Below are positions 16,746 to 24,901 of a DNA stretch of 64,000 bases, one piece after another; position 1 is the first letter of the stretch; each line of letters begins with the position of its first letter. Position numbers and translations under genes: made by a program. The notes under the pieces were generated by a model. That model did not search any database, was not told where the DNA came from, and saw only the letters and a list, made by a program, of their open reading frames with translations. The DNA is from Verrucomicrobiaceae bacterium (GTDB lineage: Bacteria; Verrucomicrobiota; Verrucomicrobiia; Verrucomicrobiales; Verrucomicrobiaceae). The stretch spans positions 62,001 to 126,000 of the forward strand of contig JAIBCL010000017.1 of NCBI GenBank assembly GCA_019694165.1. The letters run 5' to 3'.

Positions 16746-17015
16746 ATGAAGAACATCCTCTCACTCATCGCCATCGCATCCCTGGCCGCCGGCAGCGCCT
16801 TTGCCGGCTGCGGCAAGATCGACACCACGGAAGGCAAGCTCAAGTCCTACAACGCCGAGACCAAGGTGGCCGTCGTTGAGACCAAGGACAAGAAGACCGT
16901 GAACGTCACGCTGACCCCGACCTCGAAGGGCGGCGAAGGCGTTGACAAGCTCGTCGGCAAGAAGGTCAAGGTCCTCGCCAGCCACGGCAAGGTGACCGAG
17001 ATCGGCAAATCGTAG
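16746..17015 (+). CDS. Small secreted protein, unknown function
   Basis: 89 residues with a clear signal peptide (MKNILSLIAIASLAAGSAFA, then GCGK). The mature ~68 residues are Lys-rich, begin with two Cys (GCGKIDTTEGKLKSYN), and have repeated short beta strands (KVAVVETKDKKTVNVTL), suggesting a small OB- or SH3-like barrel. A strong terminator follows. No family name can be given. Confidence 0.7.
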   Translation: MKNILSLIAIASLAAGSAFAGCGKIDTTEGKLKSYNAETKVAVVETKDKKTVNVTLTPTSKGGEGVDKLVGKKVKVLASHGKVTEIGKS

Positions 17016-17046
17016 TCCCCGCCGCGCAATCCTTTGCGCGCGTTGA

Positions 17047-17080
17047 AGCCCGGTGGTCCGCCACCGGGCTTTTTGTTTTT
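17047..17080 (+). terminator. Rho-independent terminator after the small secreted protein
   Basis: A perfect ten-pair stem AGCCCGGTGG / CCACCGGGCT with a TCCG loop (17047-17070), followed by TTTTGTTTTT. It lies 31 bases after the stop. Confidence 0.92.
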
Positions 17081-17092
17081 CGATCCCGCGCC

Positions 17093-17245
17093 CAGGGCTT
17101 GCGCATGAACCGAAAGCGACAGCCTCAAATCTATGATTTGCCCCGCAAGATTCAGGATCCCACAGATGGGTTCAGAAGAAGTCCAATCCGTGGTCGTCCT
17201 GAATCCATGGGAATTCACTCGGAAGCAATTCGTGCGCAAGCCCTG
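17093..17245 (+). mobile_element. MITE-like element, copy A (153 bp)
   Basis: Ends are CAGGGCTTGCGCATGAA (17093-17109) and TTCGTGCGCAAGCCCTG (17229-17245), inverted repeats with 16 of 17 matches. A second nested pair, GATTCAGGA (17149-17157) and TCCTGAATC (17197-17205), lets the whole element fold on itself. Copy C (34501-34655) is about 90% identical over its full length in inverted orientation; copy B (24902-25055) is more diverged. No transposase is encoded, and short ORFs crossing the element (MNRKRQPQIYDLP...) are by-products of the repeat. Confidence 0.8.
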
Positions 17246-17298
17246 TCCCGTGCCTGGTTTTGTTTTGCGCGTGGCGACGCCCGGGGCAGACTCACTGC

Positions 17299-17568
17299 AT
17301 GAACCCCCCGACATCTGAAGCACCGAACCTCAATCACGGCACGCAGCCGCTGGACGCCATCATGGCCGGTCACCATCTCGGCAACCACGACCTCGTCGCC
17401 GTCAGCGACGAGCCGCTCACGCACAAGGCCGTGCAGCGCGCGCGCAAGGGGCGCGAGCTGACCTCGCACATGCGCAGGCGGGTGGCCGCCGCACTGAACA
17501 AGGCCCTCGCCCGCAAAGGTGCGGCGATGGAGCGCGAGCTGCAGGTGCGGGACCTGTTTTCGTACTGA
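17299..17568 (+). CDS. Small conserved-looking cytoplasmic protein, unknown function
   Basis: 89 residues from ATG 17299, which lies 53 bp beyond repeat copy A. The N-terminal third is Asn/Pro-rich; the rest is basic and helical (LTHKAVQRARKGRELTSHM, RRRVAAALNKALARKG), suggesting a small helix-turn-helix or nucleic-acid binding protein. I know no named family. It is convergent with the DUF1549 gene (32 bp between stops). Confidence 0.55.
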   Translation: MNPPTSEAPNLNHGTQPLDAIMAGHHLGNHDLVAVSDEPLTHKAVQRARKGRELTSHMRRRVAAALNKALARKGAAMERELQVRDLFSY

Positions 17569-17600
17569 CCCACGGCCGGCAGTGCAGCGCGCAGGTCAGC

Positions 17601-19886
17601 CTACTCGATGAAGAAGAACTGCCGCGTGTTCAGCACGGCCCAGAACGCGTCACCTTTGCCGGTGACGCCCTTGCCTTCGATGACCGGGCGCAGGAGCGCC
17701 TTCTCCTCGTCGGTGGCCTTGCGGCTCATGAGCGCGAGGTAGATGGCATCCGCAGTCTGCTCCGGCGTCTCGGCGCGGTGCAGCGCGCGGGAGATCATGG
17801 TGAAGGGGTTCATCAAGTTGCCGAAAATCTTGCCGTTCAGCAGCATGAGAGCCTGGCCCACCGTCGCTTCGCTGCTGGCATTTTCCACCAGCTCCCGGTC
17901 GCTCTGGCCGAACTCACGCAGGAAGTGACCGTTCGGCGCGGGCGAGCGCACGTCGGCGGCCCGGATCATGAAATTGTCACGGTAGTTTTCCCAGGCTTTG
18001 AGCGAGGCGCGCTCCTTGTCGTCATCGACCTTGAGCTGCTCGGCATCGCGCTTGAAGCGGGCCTTCTGCTGCTCGGTGATGCGCGCGTGCTGCTGGCGGG
18101 CCACGACGGCGAGCGCGTCGTCGATGTCGAGGTCGGCCCCGTTCTTGCCTTTGATCACGCTGGCGATCTCCTGGGCAAACTCCTGATCGTCCATCTGCTC
18201 CTTGAGCTTCCCGTCACGGGCCAGCTCGGCAAATTTCTTGAAGCCCATGGTGAAGACCACGTCCTCGACGGCTTCGTCGATGCGCTTGCGCTGGCCCGAC
18301 ACGATTTTTTTCGCGGCGCGGATGGCGTCTTCGTCGTGGTTCTTGTTCGCCTCGGTGAGCTTTTCCTGAGCCTTGCGCACATCGGCGGCCAGTTGCTTCT
18401 GCACCTGCGCCACCTTGATGGCGCCGGCCTTCAATTCATCAGGGCTCAGTTCGTTCAACGAGCGGTCGAGCCATTCGATCTTCCTGAGTGCGATGTCGGA
18501 ATCGACCCGTGTGTTCACACTGGGCTGGTCGGGACTCGGCTTGTAAAGCGTGACCATGCTGTCCCATATCTGCTCGGCGCTCATGCGGCGCACCAGGGGG
18601 CCGGGGAAATGGAACACGTCGCCCAGTTCCACGTCCTTCGTCCATGCAGCGCGCTGGTAGGCGGCGCTCTTGTAGAGCAGCCCGAGGTAGGCCTTCAAGT
18701 CGTAGTTCAGCTCCTTCATCGTGTTTTCGAGGAAGGTCAGAAGCGCGGGATTGCTCGGCACGGTGGAGTCCGTGATCTGATCCACGGGCTCGATGAGGCC
18801 CATGCCCATCACCTTCTTCCAAAGCCGGTTGGCGATCACGGTGGTGAAACGCGGATTGTCCTTCGAGGTCAGCCACTTCGCGTAGGCGTCGATCGGTTGC
18901 TGGCCGGCCTGCGTGATCTTGCCATCCTTCGCGAAGGCGGTGGGTATCGTCGGCTCGATGACCTGGTTCGGCTTTGCATCTTCGTATTTGTAGTCGTGCG
19001 GAAGCTTCAATGAGCGCTTCTTCGTCTCATCGAGCACCGTCGTGTAGCGCAGCGGGCGCAGGATCTCGCTCATGGCCTTGCCGATGTCCTTGCGCTCCAC
19101 ACCCTCGGGCAGCTCCATTTTCGAGACGGTGCCGCTGGATTTGGCCTTCTTGCTTTTCGGAGCGCCGCCGCCGTAGAGTGCCTGGGCGAGGAGCGGATTG
19201 GAGAGGCCGTTGGTGCCCGTCATGCCGTAGCTGTGCGCGGCCATCTGGTAGTAGTCGAGCTGCGTCCACTTGTCGAAGGGGTGGTTGTGGCACTGCGCGC
19301 ACACCATGCTGGTGCCGAGGAAGATCTGCGTCGTGACCGCCATGTTATCCAGCGGCATGTTGTAGTCGCGGATGTAGAAGCCGATCGCGCCGTTCTCATA
19401 CGCCTTGCCGTCGGCCGTGAGCAGCTCGCGCACCATCTGGTCGTAGGGCTTGTTCGCGGCGAGAGAGTCCTTCAGCCACTTGATGTAGGCGTGCCCGGCC
19501 GCGGAGCTGTTCCCGCCGCCCACGCTCTGGCTCTTGAGACGCAGGATGTCCGCCCAGTAATTGAAGGCGCTCTGCTCGTAGCCGTCGGAGTCCAGCAGGT
19601 GGTCGATGAGCTTCGCCCGTTTGTCGGCCGATTTGTCGGCGAGGAAATCCGTCGTCTCCTTGATCGACGGGATGCGCCCCGCGATGTCGAGGTAGATGCG
19701 GCGGACAAAAACTTCGTCGGAGATCGGCCCGGTGGGCTTGAGGTTTTGCTTCGCGAGATTCGCATCGACGAGCTTGTCGATCTGCGCGGTGACGGCCCTG
19801 GCATCCATGCCGGCGGCAGCCGGAGCATGGAACAGGGCCGCGAGGAACGTCGCGCACAAGATGCCGGAGAACAGGTGAGGCTTCAT
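17601..19886 (-). CDS. Secreted DUF1549/DUF1553 protein (no N-terminal cytochrome domain)
   Basis: 761 residues from ATG 19886; the open frame extends much further upstream but only this start gives a signal peptide (MKPHLFSGILCATFLAALFH, then APAAAG). DUF1549 follows at once (FVRRIYLDIAGRIPSIKETT, SAFNYWADILRLK) and contains VCAQCHNHPFDKW, a CxxCH motif. DUF1553 lies in the second half (VIANRLWKKVMGMGLIEPVD, near residue 350, and VGQALMLLNG near 685), separated by a long charged coiled-coil-like stretch. Unlike the other three such genes here it lacks the PSCyt1 haem domain. Function of the family is unproven; it is secreted and numerous in Planctomycetota and Verrucomicrobiota. Confidence 0.85.
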   Translation of the reverse strand: MKPHLFSGILCATFLAALFHAPAAAGMDARAVTAQIDKLVDANLAKQNLKPTGPISDEVFVRRIYLDIAGRIPSIKETTDFLADKSADKRAKLIDHLLDSDGYEQSAFNYWADILRLKSQSVGGGNSSAAGHAYIKWLKDSLAANKPYDQMVRELLTADGKAYENGAIGFYIRDYNMPLDNMAVTTQIFLGTSMVCAQCHNHPFDKWTQLDYYQMAAHSYGMTGTNGLSNPLLAQALYGGGAPKSKKAKSSGTVSKMELPEGVERKDIGKAMSEILRPLRYTTVLDETKKRSLKLPHDYKYEDAKPNQVIEPTIPTAFAKDGKITQAGQQPIDAYAKWLTSKDNPRFTTVIANRLWKKVMGMGLIEPVDQITDSTVPSNPALLTFLENTMKELNYDLKAYLGLLYKSAAYQRAAWTKDVELGDVFHFPGPLVRRMSAEQIWDSMVTLYKPSPDQPSVNTRVDSDIALRKIEWLDRSLNELSPDELKAGAIKVAQVQKQLAADVRKAQEKLTEANKNHDEDAIRAAKKIVSGQRKRIDEAVEDVVFTMGFKKFAELARDGKLKEQMDDQEFAQEIASVIKGKNGADLDIDDALAVVARQQHARITEQQKARFKRDAEQLKVDDDKERASLKAWENYRDNFMIRAADVRSPAPNGHFLREFGQSDRELVENASSEATVGQALMLLNGKIFGNLMNPFTMISRALHRAETPEQTADAIYLALMSRKATDEEKALLRPVIEGKGVTGKGDAFWAVLNTRQFFFIE

Positions 19887-19993
19887 GAGGATGAAAGGGG
19901 GCGGAAACTGGCTGCTTTGAACGACCTGCCGCCGGGCGTCTTTCACTGTTTTGTCCGCCCGTCGATCGCGATCCGGACGAAGTGGCAACGCGC

Positions 19994-20569
19994 TCACACC
20001 AGCGCCATGAACGCCTCGCGCACCTGCGCCTGCCACTTCGCGAGATAGGCCAGCTTTGCCTGGAGAATCTGCATGTCGCGCATCACGCCCGCATCGGCGG
20101 CGGCGCGGCGGGCGTCGATCTCGGGAAGCCGGCTTTCCAGTGTTTCGCGCAGGGCGGACAGCTCGGCGGCACGTTCCTCGGCGGTCTCGCGCAGTTTCAT
20201 TTCCTCGCCGGAGAGCAGCGCCTTCGCCAGCGCACTGGTGGCGGACTGCCTTTTCCGCGCGTGGTCGCCGATGCTGTGGACGAACGGAGCGATCTTGTCG
20301 AAGAGCGTCATCATCGCCTCGTCGAGCGGGATCGTCTTCCACGCGCGCGCCGCTTCGTCGGCTTCCAGCGCGATGAGATGCTTCAGCCGCTTTTCCGGCG
20401 CGGAGAGAGTTTCAAACGCGGCATTCAGCGCGGTCGATTGGTGCTCGTCGCCCGTCGCCTGATCGGGATGCGCGTCGCGCGTGCGGCTCGTGTAGGCCCG
20501 CTTGAGCGTCTCTTCATCGAGCGCCGCTGTGCGCGGCAGGCCGAGCGTGGCGAAGTGATCCGTCACCAT
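19994..20569 (-). CDS. hscB: HscB-like J-domain co-chaperone for Fe-S cluster transfer
   Basis: 191 residues. The N-terminal J-domain has the HPD motif at 34-36 (RDAHPDQA), and the C-terminal half is the three-helix HscB oligomerisation/IscU-binding region (LLSGEEMKLRETAEERAAEL). HscB stimulates HscA/Hsp70 to release clusters from the scaffold. It is six bases downstream of the A-type carrier gene on the same strand, confirming the pathway. No hscA, iscU or iscS is nearby, so it probably works with a general DnaK or a distant HscA. Confidence 0.82.
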   Translation of the reverse strand: MVTDHFATLGLPRTAALDEETLKRAYTSRTRDAHPDQATGDEHQSTALNAAFETLSAPEKRLKHLIALEADEAARAWKTIPLDEAMMTLFDKIAPFVHSIGDHARKRQSATSALAKALLSGEEMKLRETAEERAAELSALRETLESRLPEIDARRAAADAGVMRDMQILQAKLAYLAKWQAQVREAFMALV

Positions 20570-20575
20570 GATCGC

Positions 20576-20950
20576 TCAGGCCGCAAAGCTCTCGCCGCAC
20601 GAGCAGGTGACGACGGCGTTCGGGTTCTTCACCTTGAAGCCGCCGGACTGCAGGTCGTCACTGTAATCAAGCTCCGAGCCGGTCACGAAGAGGGCGCTCT
20701 TCGGGTCGATGACGACGCGCACGTCGCTGGAGACCACCATGATGTCGCGATTCGCGGGGCCATCGACGAGGTCCATTTTGTACTGCAGCCCCGAGCAGCC
20801 GCCGCCGACGACGGCAATGCGCAGCGCGCCGTTTTCCGCGCGCCCCTGCTTGCGCAGCAGGCCGAGCAGGCGGTCCGATGCGTTCGGCAGCAGCTTGATG
20901 AGCTTCTCGTTGCCCAGCTTGTACTGAGGTTCTGTGCGGAGGGCCTCCAT
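20576..20950 (-). CDS. iscA: A-type iron-sulfur cluster assembly/carrier protein
   Basis: 124 residues from ATG 20950. The three ligand cysteines of the IscA/ErpA/SufA family are present: C52 in GGGCSGLQY and C116/C118 in TCSCGESF. Such proteins carry 2Fe-2S or 4Fe-4S clusters to apo-targets. The frame is open further upstream, but the fold begins here. It is the first gene of an operon with hscB (6-bp gap). The exact subtype (IscA, ErpA or SufA) cannot be settled from this sequence. Confidence 0.9.
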   Translation of the reverse strand: MEALRTEPQYKLGNEKLIKLLPNASDRLLGLLRKQGRAENGALRIAVVGGGCSGLQYKMDLVDGPANRDIMVVSSDVRVVIDPKSALFVTGSELDYSDDLQSGGFKVKNPNAVVTCSCGESFAA

Positions 20951-21143
20951 GGCGGGCGGTGATGTTCGGGTGATGATCCTTTTTCGCAAGCACGACGTGC
21001 CTGGGACAGTACGATTTCTCTTGCTGACTGGATGTTGCCGCTCATCAACGTGCACCGCCAGGATGGGATGCCGGCCCGCGATTTGCTGACCGGCGCATTC
21101 CTTCGCGAACCGCCGCCGTCCGAACCGAACTTCCTTCCCCGCC

Positions 21144-21533
21144 ATGCCCATCTACGGAACTGCCCTCCTCGCCGCCTGCCACATGCTGGGCATCGTGCTA
21201 GGCGACCTGCTCGGACGCGCGCTCGGCATGACGACGAATGTCGGCGGCGTAGGCATCGCGATGATCCTGCTCATCACGTCGCGCTGCTGCCTGCACAAGA
21301 GCGGAAGACTCTGCGCGAACTCGGAGAGCGGCGTCCACTACTGGGGCGCGATCTACATCCCGGTCGTGGTCGCGATGGCGATGCAGCAAAACATGGTGGC
21401 AGCCTTGAGCGGCGGGCCGATGGCGCTGATCGCAGCCGCGGCCAGCGTGGTGGTGTGCGGGTGCTTCGTCGCCTTCATCAACCGCATGGAGCCTGAGCAG
21501 GCCGGGGCCGGCAGCCACGACGAACCCCGCTGA
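21144..21533 (+). CDS. madL: Malonate transporter subunit MadL
   Basis: 129 residues with four hydrophobic segments. The start MPIYGTALLAACHMLGIVLG is characteristic of MadL, the small subunit of the MadLM sodium-malonate symporter. It is followed after three bases by madM, forming a two-gene unit. No malonate decarboxylase genes are in this window. Confidence 0.9.
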   Translation: MPIYGTALLAACHMLGIVLGDLLGRALGMTTNVGGVGIAMILLITSRCCLHKSGRLCANSESGVHYWGAIYIPVVVAMAMQQNMVAALSGGPMALIAAAASVVVCGCFVAFINRMEPEQAGAGSHDEPR

Positions 21534-21536
21534 GCC

Positions 21537-22301
21537 ATGTGGGACATCCTTGAAAAGGCCGCGAAGGAGAACGGGCTCGTCACCGCCTTCGCCATCGTGG
21601 GACTGGTGATCGTGCTCTCGGGTTTCATCTCGCGGAGGCTGACGTTCGGCCGCGTGCAGGGCTCGGCCATCGCGATTCTCATCGGGCTTGCGCTGGCGTA
21701 TGCGGGCGGACGCTGCACGGGTGGCTCCAAAGGCCTGGCGGACATGGCCTTCTTCAGTGGCATCGGTTTGATGGGCGGCAACATGCTGCGCGACTTCGCC
21801 ATCGTGGCGACGGCGTTTGAGGTGCATCCCGAAGAAGCCAGGCGGGCGGGCTGGGTGGGCGCCGTCGCCTTGATGCTCGGCACGGTGCTGCCATTCGTCG
21901 TGGGTGTATCGGTCGCATGGGGCTTTGGCTATCGCGATGCCGTGAGCCTCACCACCCTGGGTGCGGGCGCCATCACTTACATCGTCGGACCGGTGACCGG
22001 CGCGGCCATCGAGGCGAAGTCAGACGTGATGGCACTGAGCATCGCCACCGGCGTGATCAAGGCCATCCTCGTCATGGTCGCCACGCCTGCCGCTGCGAAA
22101 TTCCTGCGCCTGAGGACGCCGCGCTCCGCGATGGTCTTCGGCGGTCTCGCCGGCACCGTCAGCGGTGTAAGCGCCGGCCTCGCCGCCACTGACCGCAGGC
22201 TCGTCCCCTATGGCGCGCTGGTGGCCACCTTCCACACCGGGATCGGCTGTTTGCTGGGGCCGTCGGTCTTGTTCTTTGCGGTGAAGGCGCTGGTGGGGTG
22301 A
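21537..22301 (+). CDS. madM: Malonate transporter subunit MadM
   Basis: 254 residues, about seven or eight membrane segments. NGLVTAFAIVGLVIVLSGFI, GIGLMGGNMLRDFAIVATAF and GAGAITYIVGPVTGAAIEAK are typical of MadM, the large subunit of the malonate:Na+ symporter. Three bases separate it from madL. Without decarboxylase genes nearby, the imported acid must be used by enzymes encoded elsewhere, or the substrate may differ. Confidence 0.9.
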   Translation: MWDILEKAAKENGLVTAFAIVGLVIVLSGFISRRLTFGRVQGSAIAILIGLALAYAGGRCTGGSKGLADMAFFSGIGLMGGNMLRDFAIVATAFEVHPEEARRAGWVGAVALMLGTVLPFVVGVSVAWGFGYRDAVSLTTLGAGAITYIVGPVTGAAIEAKSDVMALSIATGVIKAILVMVATPAAAKFLRLRTPRSAMVFGGLAGTVSGVSAGLAATDRRLVPYGALVATFHTGIGCLLGPSVLFFAVKALVG

Positions 22302-22397
22302 AGTTTCCGGTTCGCGAGCGCCAGGACGGACGCAGATTGTCCAGGATTCGCGGATGAATCGTGGTTTGTTTGGCACCGCCAAGCTCTGCCCGCCGGA

Positions 22398-23171
22398 ATG
22401 ACCGCCGCCATCGCCAACAACCCGCGCTTCACCGTGCTCGACGAGACGGCGGACTTCATCGTCGTGGACAAGCCCGCGCCCTTGCAAATTCATCCGAAGA
22501 AGCCGGGCGGGCCGCCCACGCTGTACGACGGGCTGCGCGAGCTGCTGGCTTTCGAGATGGCGAACGGCGGGCAGGTATCGATCATCAACCGGCTGGATCG
22601 CGAGACCAGTGGAGTGGTGCTCGTGGCGAAGAACGCGGCGACGGCGCGGCGTTTCGGGCTGGCGATGCAGGCGCGGTCATTTCAGAAGACCTATGCGGCG
22701 CTCGTCCACGGCTGGCCGGAGTGGGACGAATACACCTGTCGTGCCCCGATTCTGCGGAAAGGCGAGGTGGCACCCTCAGCCATCTGGGTGCAGCAGATGG
22801 TGCATCCCGCAGGTGCAGAGTGCTGCACGGAATTCCGGGTGACCGGACGGCACACTCGCAGCGGACGGCGGATCGCACTCCTGACGGCACGGCCCGTCAC
22901 GGGGCGCATGCACCAAATCCGCGTGCATCTGGCCCACCTCGGCCACGCCGTCCTGGGCGACAAGATTTACGGAGCCGACGAGCGCTGCTACCTCGACTTC
23001 ATCGAGACGGGCTGGACCCCGGACTTGGAATCGCGCCTGCTCATGCCCCGCCACGCGCTCCATTCACGGGAACTGGGTGTGCGCATCGACGCCAAGGCGT
23101 ATCGCTGGACCGCGCCATTCCCGGTGGACATGAGGACGTGGCTGGAGCCGCATCCGCCGCACGAACCATGA
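22398..23171 (+). CDS. RluA-family pseudouridine synthase
   Basis: 257 residues. The catalytic block IINRLDRETSGVVLVAKN contains the essential Asp (D67). Other family pieces are IVVDKPAPLQIHP near the start and RPVTGRMHQIRVHLAHLGH with GDKIYG in the C-terminal half. There is no S4 domain, so it belongs to the short RluA/TruC-like group; whether it acts on tRNA or 23S rRNA cannot be read off. Its TGA overlaps the ATG of sufE (ATGA). Confidence 0.88.
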   Translation: MTAAIANNPRFTVLDETADFIVVDKPAPLQIHPKKPGGPPTLYDGLRELLAFEMANGGQVSIINRLDRETSGVVLVAKNAATARRFGLAMQARSFQKTYAALVHGWPEWDEYTCRAPILRKGEVAPSAIWVQQMVHPAGAECCTEFRVTGRHTRSGRRIALLTARPVTGRMHQIRVHLAHLGHAVLGDKIYGADERCYLDFIETGWTPDLESRLLMPRHALHSRELGVRIDAKAYRWTAPFPVDMRTWLEPHPPHEP

Positions 23172-23620
23172 GCACCGGTCCTCCAGCACTGGGCGAATTG
23201 GTGGCCTTCTTCGAGTCGCTGACCGAGGCGGAGCGCCGGGAGAATCTGATCGATCTGGCGGCGGCAGCAAAGCGCCACGAGCCGGTGGATGGAGCGCCTT
23301 TCGACTTCGCCGAAGTGCGCAAGGACACGGACTGCGCCGACACCGTGGGGGTTTTCATCCGCGTCGATGGAGAAGGCCGCGTTCTCCTCGCCGTCTCGCT
23401 CGGCCCGAAGGTCCAGACGCTCACCCGCGCGATGGCGACGATCCTTTGCCGCGGGCTGGCCGGTGCCACACTCCAGGAGGTGATCGACGTGCCTCCGGAC
23501 TTCGTGCCCCGCATCATCGGCGAGCAACTCGTGCGGCTGCGCAGCCAGACGGTTTACTACGTGCTCGCCCGGATCAAAGAAGCGGCCAGGAAGCTGGCGG
23601 AAGCGGCTCAGCGCTTGTGA
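23168..23620 (+). CDS. sufE: SufE-like sulfur acceptor for Fe-S cluster biogenesis
   Basis: 150 residues from ATG 23168. SufE accepts persulfide sulfur from the SufS cysteine desulfurase through a single Cys, here C56 in KDTDCADTVGVFI. The following region (ALSLGPKV-type LAVSLGPKVQ, ILCRGLAGATLQEVIDVPPD, GEQLVRLRSQTVYY) fits the family fold. The start overlaps the stop of the pseudouridine synthase by four bases. SufS is not nearby. Its 3' end overlaps the convergent lipoprotein gene by 13 bp. Confidence 0.87.
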   Translation: MSTGPPALGELVAFFESLTEAERRENLIDLAAAAKRHEPVDGAPFDFAEVRKDTDCADTVGVFIRVDGEGRVLLAVSLGPKVQTLTRAMATILCRGLAGATLQEVIDVPPDFVPRIIGEQLVRLRSQTVYYVLARIKEAARKLAEAAQRL

Positions 23621-24108
23621 ATGCCTTTGTGATCGTTGTCGCGATCATCGTCATCCTTGTCCCTCGACTTGTGGCCGCCGTGGGAGTGCCGGCGGCCGTC
23701 GTCGTCATCCCGCCCGGCGGGAGGTCGACGCGGACCGTCGTCATGCATGGGCGGCAACGCCGGCCGGTGATCATCCCGGTCATGACGGGCTTTTGACTTG
23801 TCCTTGTGATCGTCGCGATCGCGCCCCAGATCGTAGCGGTGCCACGCGACACGCTCGTCGAAGCCGCGGTGCACCTCAGGCACGGGTGGCAGGCCGCGGA
23901 AAGTCTCGCGGTAGCCTGGATGCGGCGGGACGTATGCCGGTGCCGCATGGAAAGGCGCGGGTGGCGGCACGCCAAAACCACCCCCGGCTTCATAACAGCC
24001 GCCATCGTCCTCGCCGGACCCGTAGTATGGACCGCCGGCACAAGATACGACGAGCAGGCAGGCGCACGCGGCAGTGGAAAGACGTATCAGGGGCAGTTCG
24101 GTCGTCAT
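23608..24108 (-). CDS. Asp/His/Arg-rich lipoprotein, unknown function
   Basis: 166 residues. The N-terminus ends in a lipobox (LLVVSC at about 18-23), predicting a lipid-anchored envelope protein. A Pro/Gly-rich stretch follows, then from ~95 a repetitive, highly charged tail dense in Asp, Arg, Lys and His (RDRDDHKDKSKARHDRDDH). Such tails may bind divalent metals or nucleic acid; that is only inference. Its 3' end overlaps sufE by 13 bp on the opposite strand. Confidence 0.6.
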   Translation of the reverse strand: MTTELPLIRLSTAACACLLVVSCAGGPYYGSGEDDGGCYEAGGGFGVPPPAPFHAAPAYVPPHPGYRETFRGLPPVPEVHRGFDERVAWHRYDLGRDRDDHKDKSKARHDRDDHRPALPPMHDDGPRRPPAGRDDDDGRRHSHGGHKSRDKDDDDRDNDHKGIHKR

Positions 24109-24203
24109 GGTGGGATTTTCATAGACGCCCGCCGGGACAGTTCATTCAGAATTTGCCGCCGCCGGGTTGCTTTGTGAGCCGCGCCGGATTGAATCGCCCG
24201 CGC

Positions 24204-24866
24204 ATGGAAGAACCGACGACACCGAATTTTGAAACACTGTCCTTTGAGGAGGCGCGCGTGCTGGGCTGCCTCGTCGAAAAAGAGTCCACCACGCCGGACT
24301 ACTACCCGATGACGCTCAATGCGCTGACCACGGCATGCAACCAGACGACGAGCCGCGATCCGGTGGTATCGTTCGACGAGCGCACCGTACAGGTGGCCGT
24401 CGAGGGGCTGAAATCGAAGCAGTTGGTCTTCCAGGTTTCGCAGGCCGGAGCTCGTGCGGTGAAGTTCAAGCACAACGTGCCTGGCAGATTCCCCCATCTC
24501 GATGAAGCGATGACGGCGCTGCTCTGCACGCTCGTCCTGCGCGGGCCGCAGACGGTGGGCGAGCTGCGCCAGCGCAGCGAGCGGATGGTCCCCTTCCCCG
24601 ACATCCCCGCAGTCGAGGCGGAGCTGACCAAGCTGATGGAGTATCCCGGCGGCGCTCTGATCACTTGTTTCGCACCAGGTGGCGGACGCAAATCGGCGAC
24701 CTATGCCCATCTGCTCTGTGGCGAGGTGGCCGCACCGCACGCGGTACTCGCCGTGAGCAGCGGCGCGGAGGTGATCGACCCCGGATGGAAGGAGAAAATG
24801 GAGGCCGAGATCGCGGCCCTGAAAGAAGCGGTGGCGGCGCTCAAGGCGCAGCTAGGCGGCGCCTGA
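24204..24866 (+). CDS. YceH-family (DUF480) protein
   Basis: 220 residues from ATG 24204. The conserved opening LSFEEARVLGCLVEKESTTPD, here LSFEEARVLGCLVEKESTTP, and YYPMTLNALTTACNQTTSRD are diagnostic of the DUF480/YceH family, which folds as two winged-helix domains (second: VLRGPQTVGELRQRSERM). The C-terminus is a short coiled coil. The molecular role is not established. A hairpin overlaps its stop codon. Confidence 0.88.
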   Translation: MEEPTTPNFETLSFEEARVLGCLVEKESTTPDYYPMTLNALTTACNQTTSRDPVVSFDERTVQVAVEGLKSKQLVFQVSQAGARAVKFKHNVPGRFPHLDEAMTALLCTLVLRGPQTVGELRQRSERMVPFPDIPAVEAELTKLMEYPGGALITCFAPGGGRKSATYAHLLCGEVAAPHAVLAVSSGAEVIDPGWKEKMEAEIAALKEAVAALKAQLGGA

Positions 24867-24887
24867 CGGGCGCAACTGCCCGTCAGG
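24862..24887 (+). terminator. Hairpin across the stop codon of the YceH gene (possible terminator)
   Basis: CCTGACGGGC (24862-24871) pairs perfectly with GCCCGTCAGG (24878-24887) over a GCAACT loop; the gene's TGA lies inside the left arm. There is no T-tract, so it may be a 3'-end stabiliser rather than an intrinsic terminator. Confidence 0.45.
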
Positions 24888-24901
24888 AGGGCGCTGGATG
24901 G

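Noticed and set aside
17099-17302. Short ORF MRMNRKRQPQIYDLP
   Set aside because: Starts in the terminal repeat of MITE copy A; the related ORF in copy C shares only the repeat-derived part.
18000-19013. Long plus-strand open frame antisense to the DUF1549 gene
   Set aside because: The peptide is Gly/Val/His-rich in the way of antisense shadows of GC-rich genes; the minus strand has signal peptide and conserved domains.
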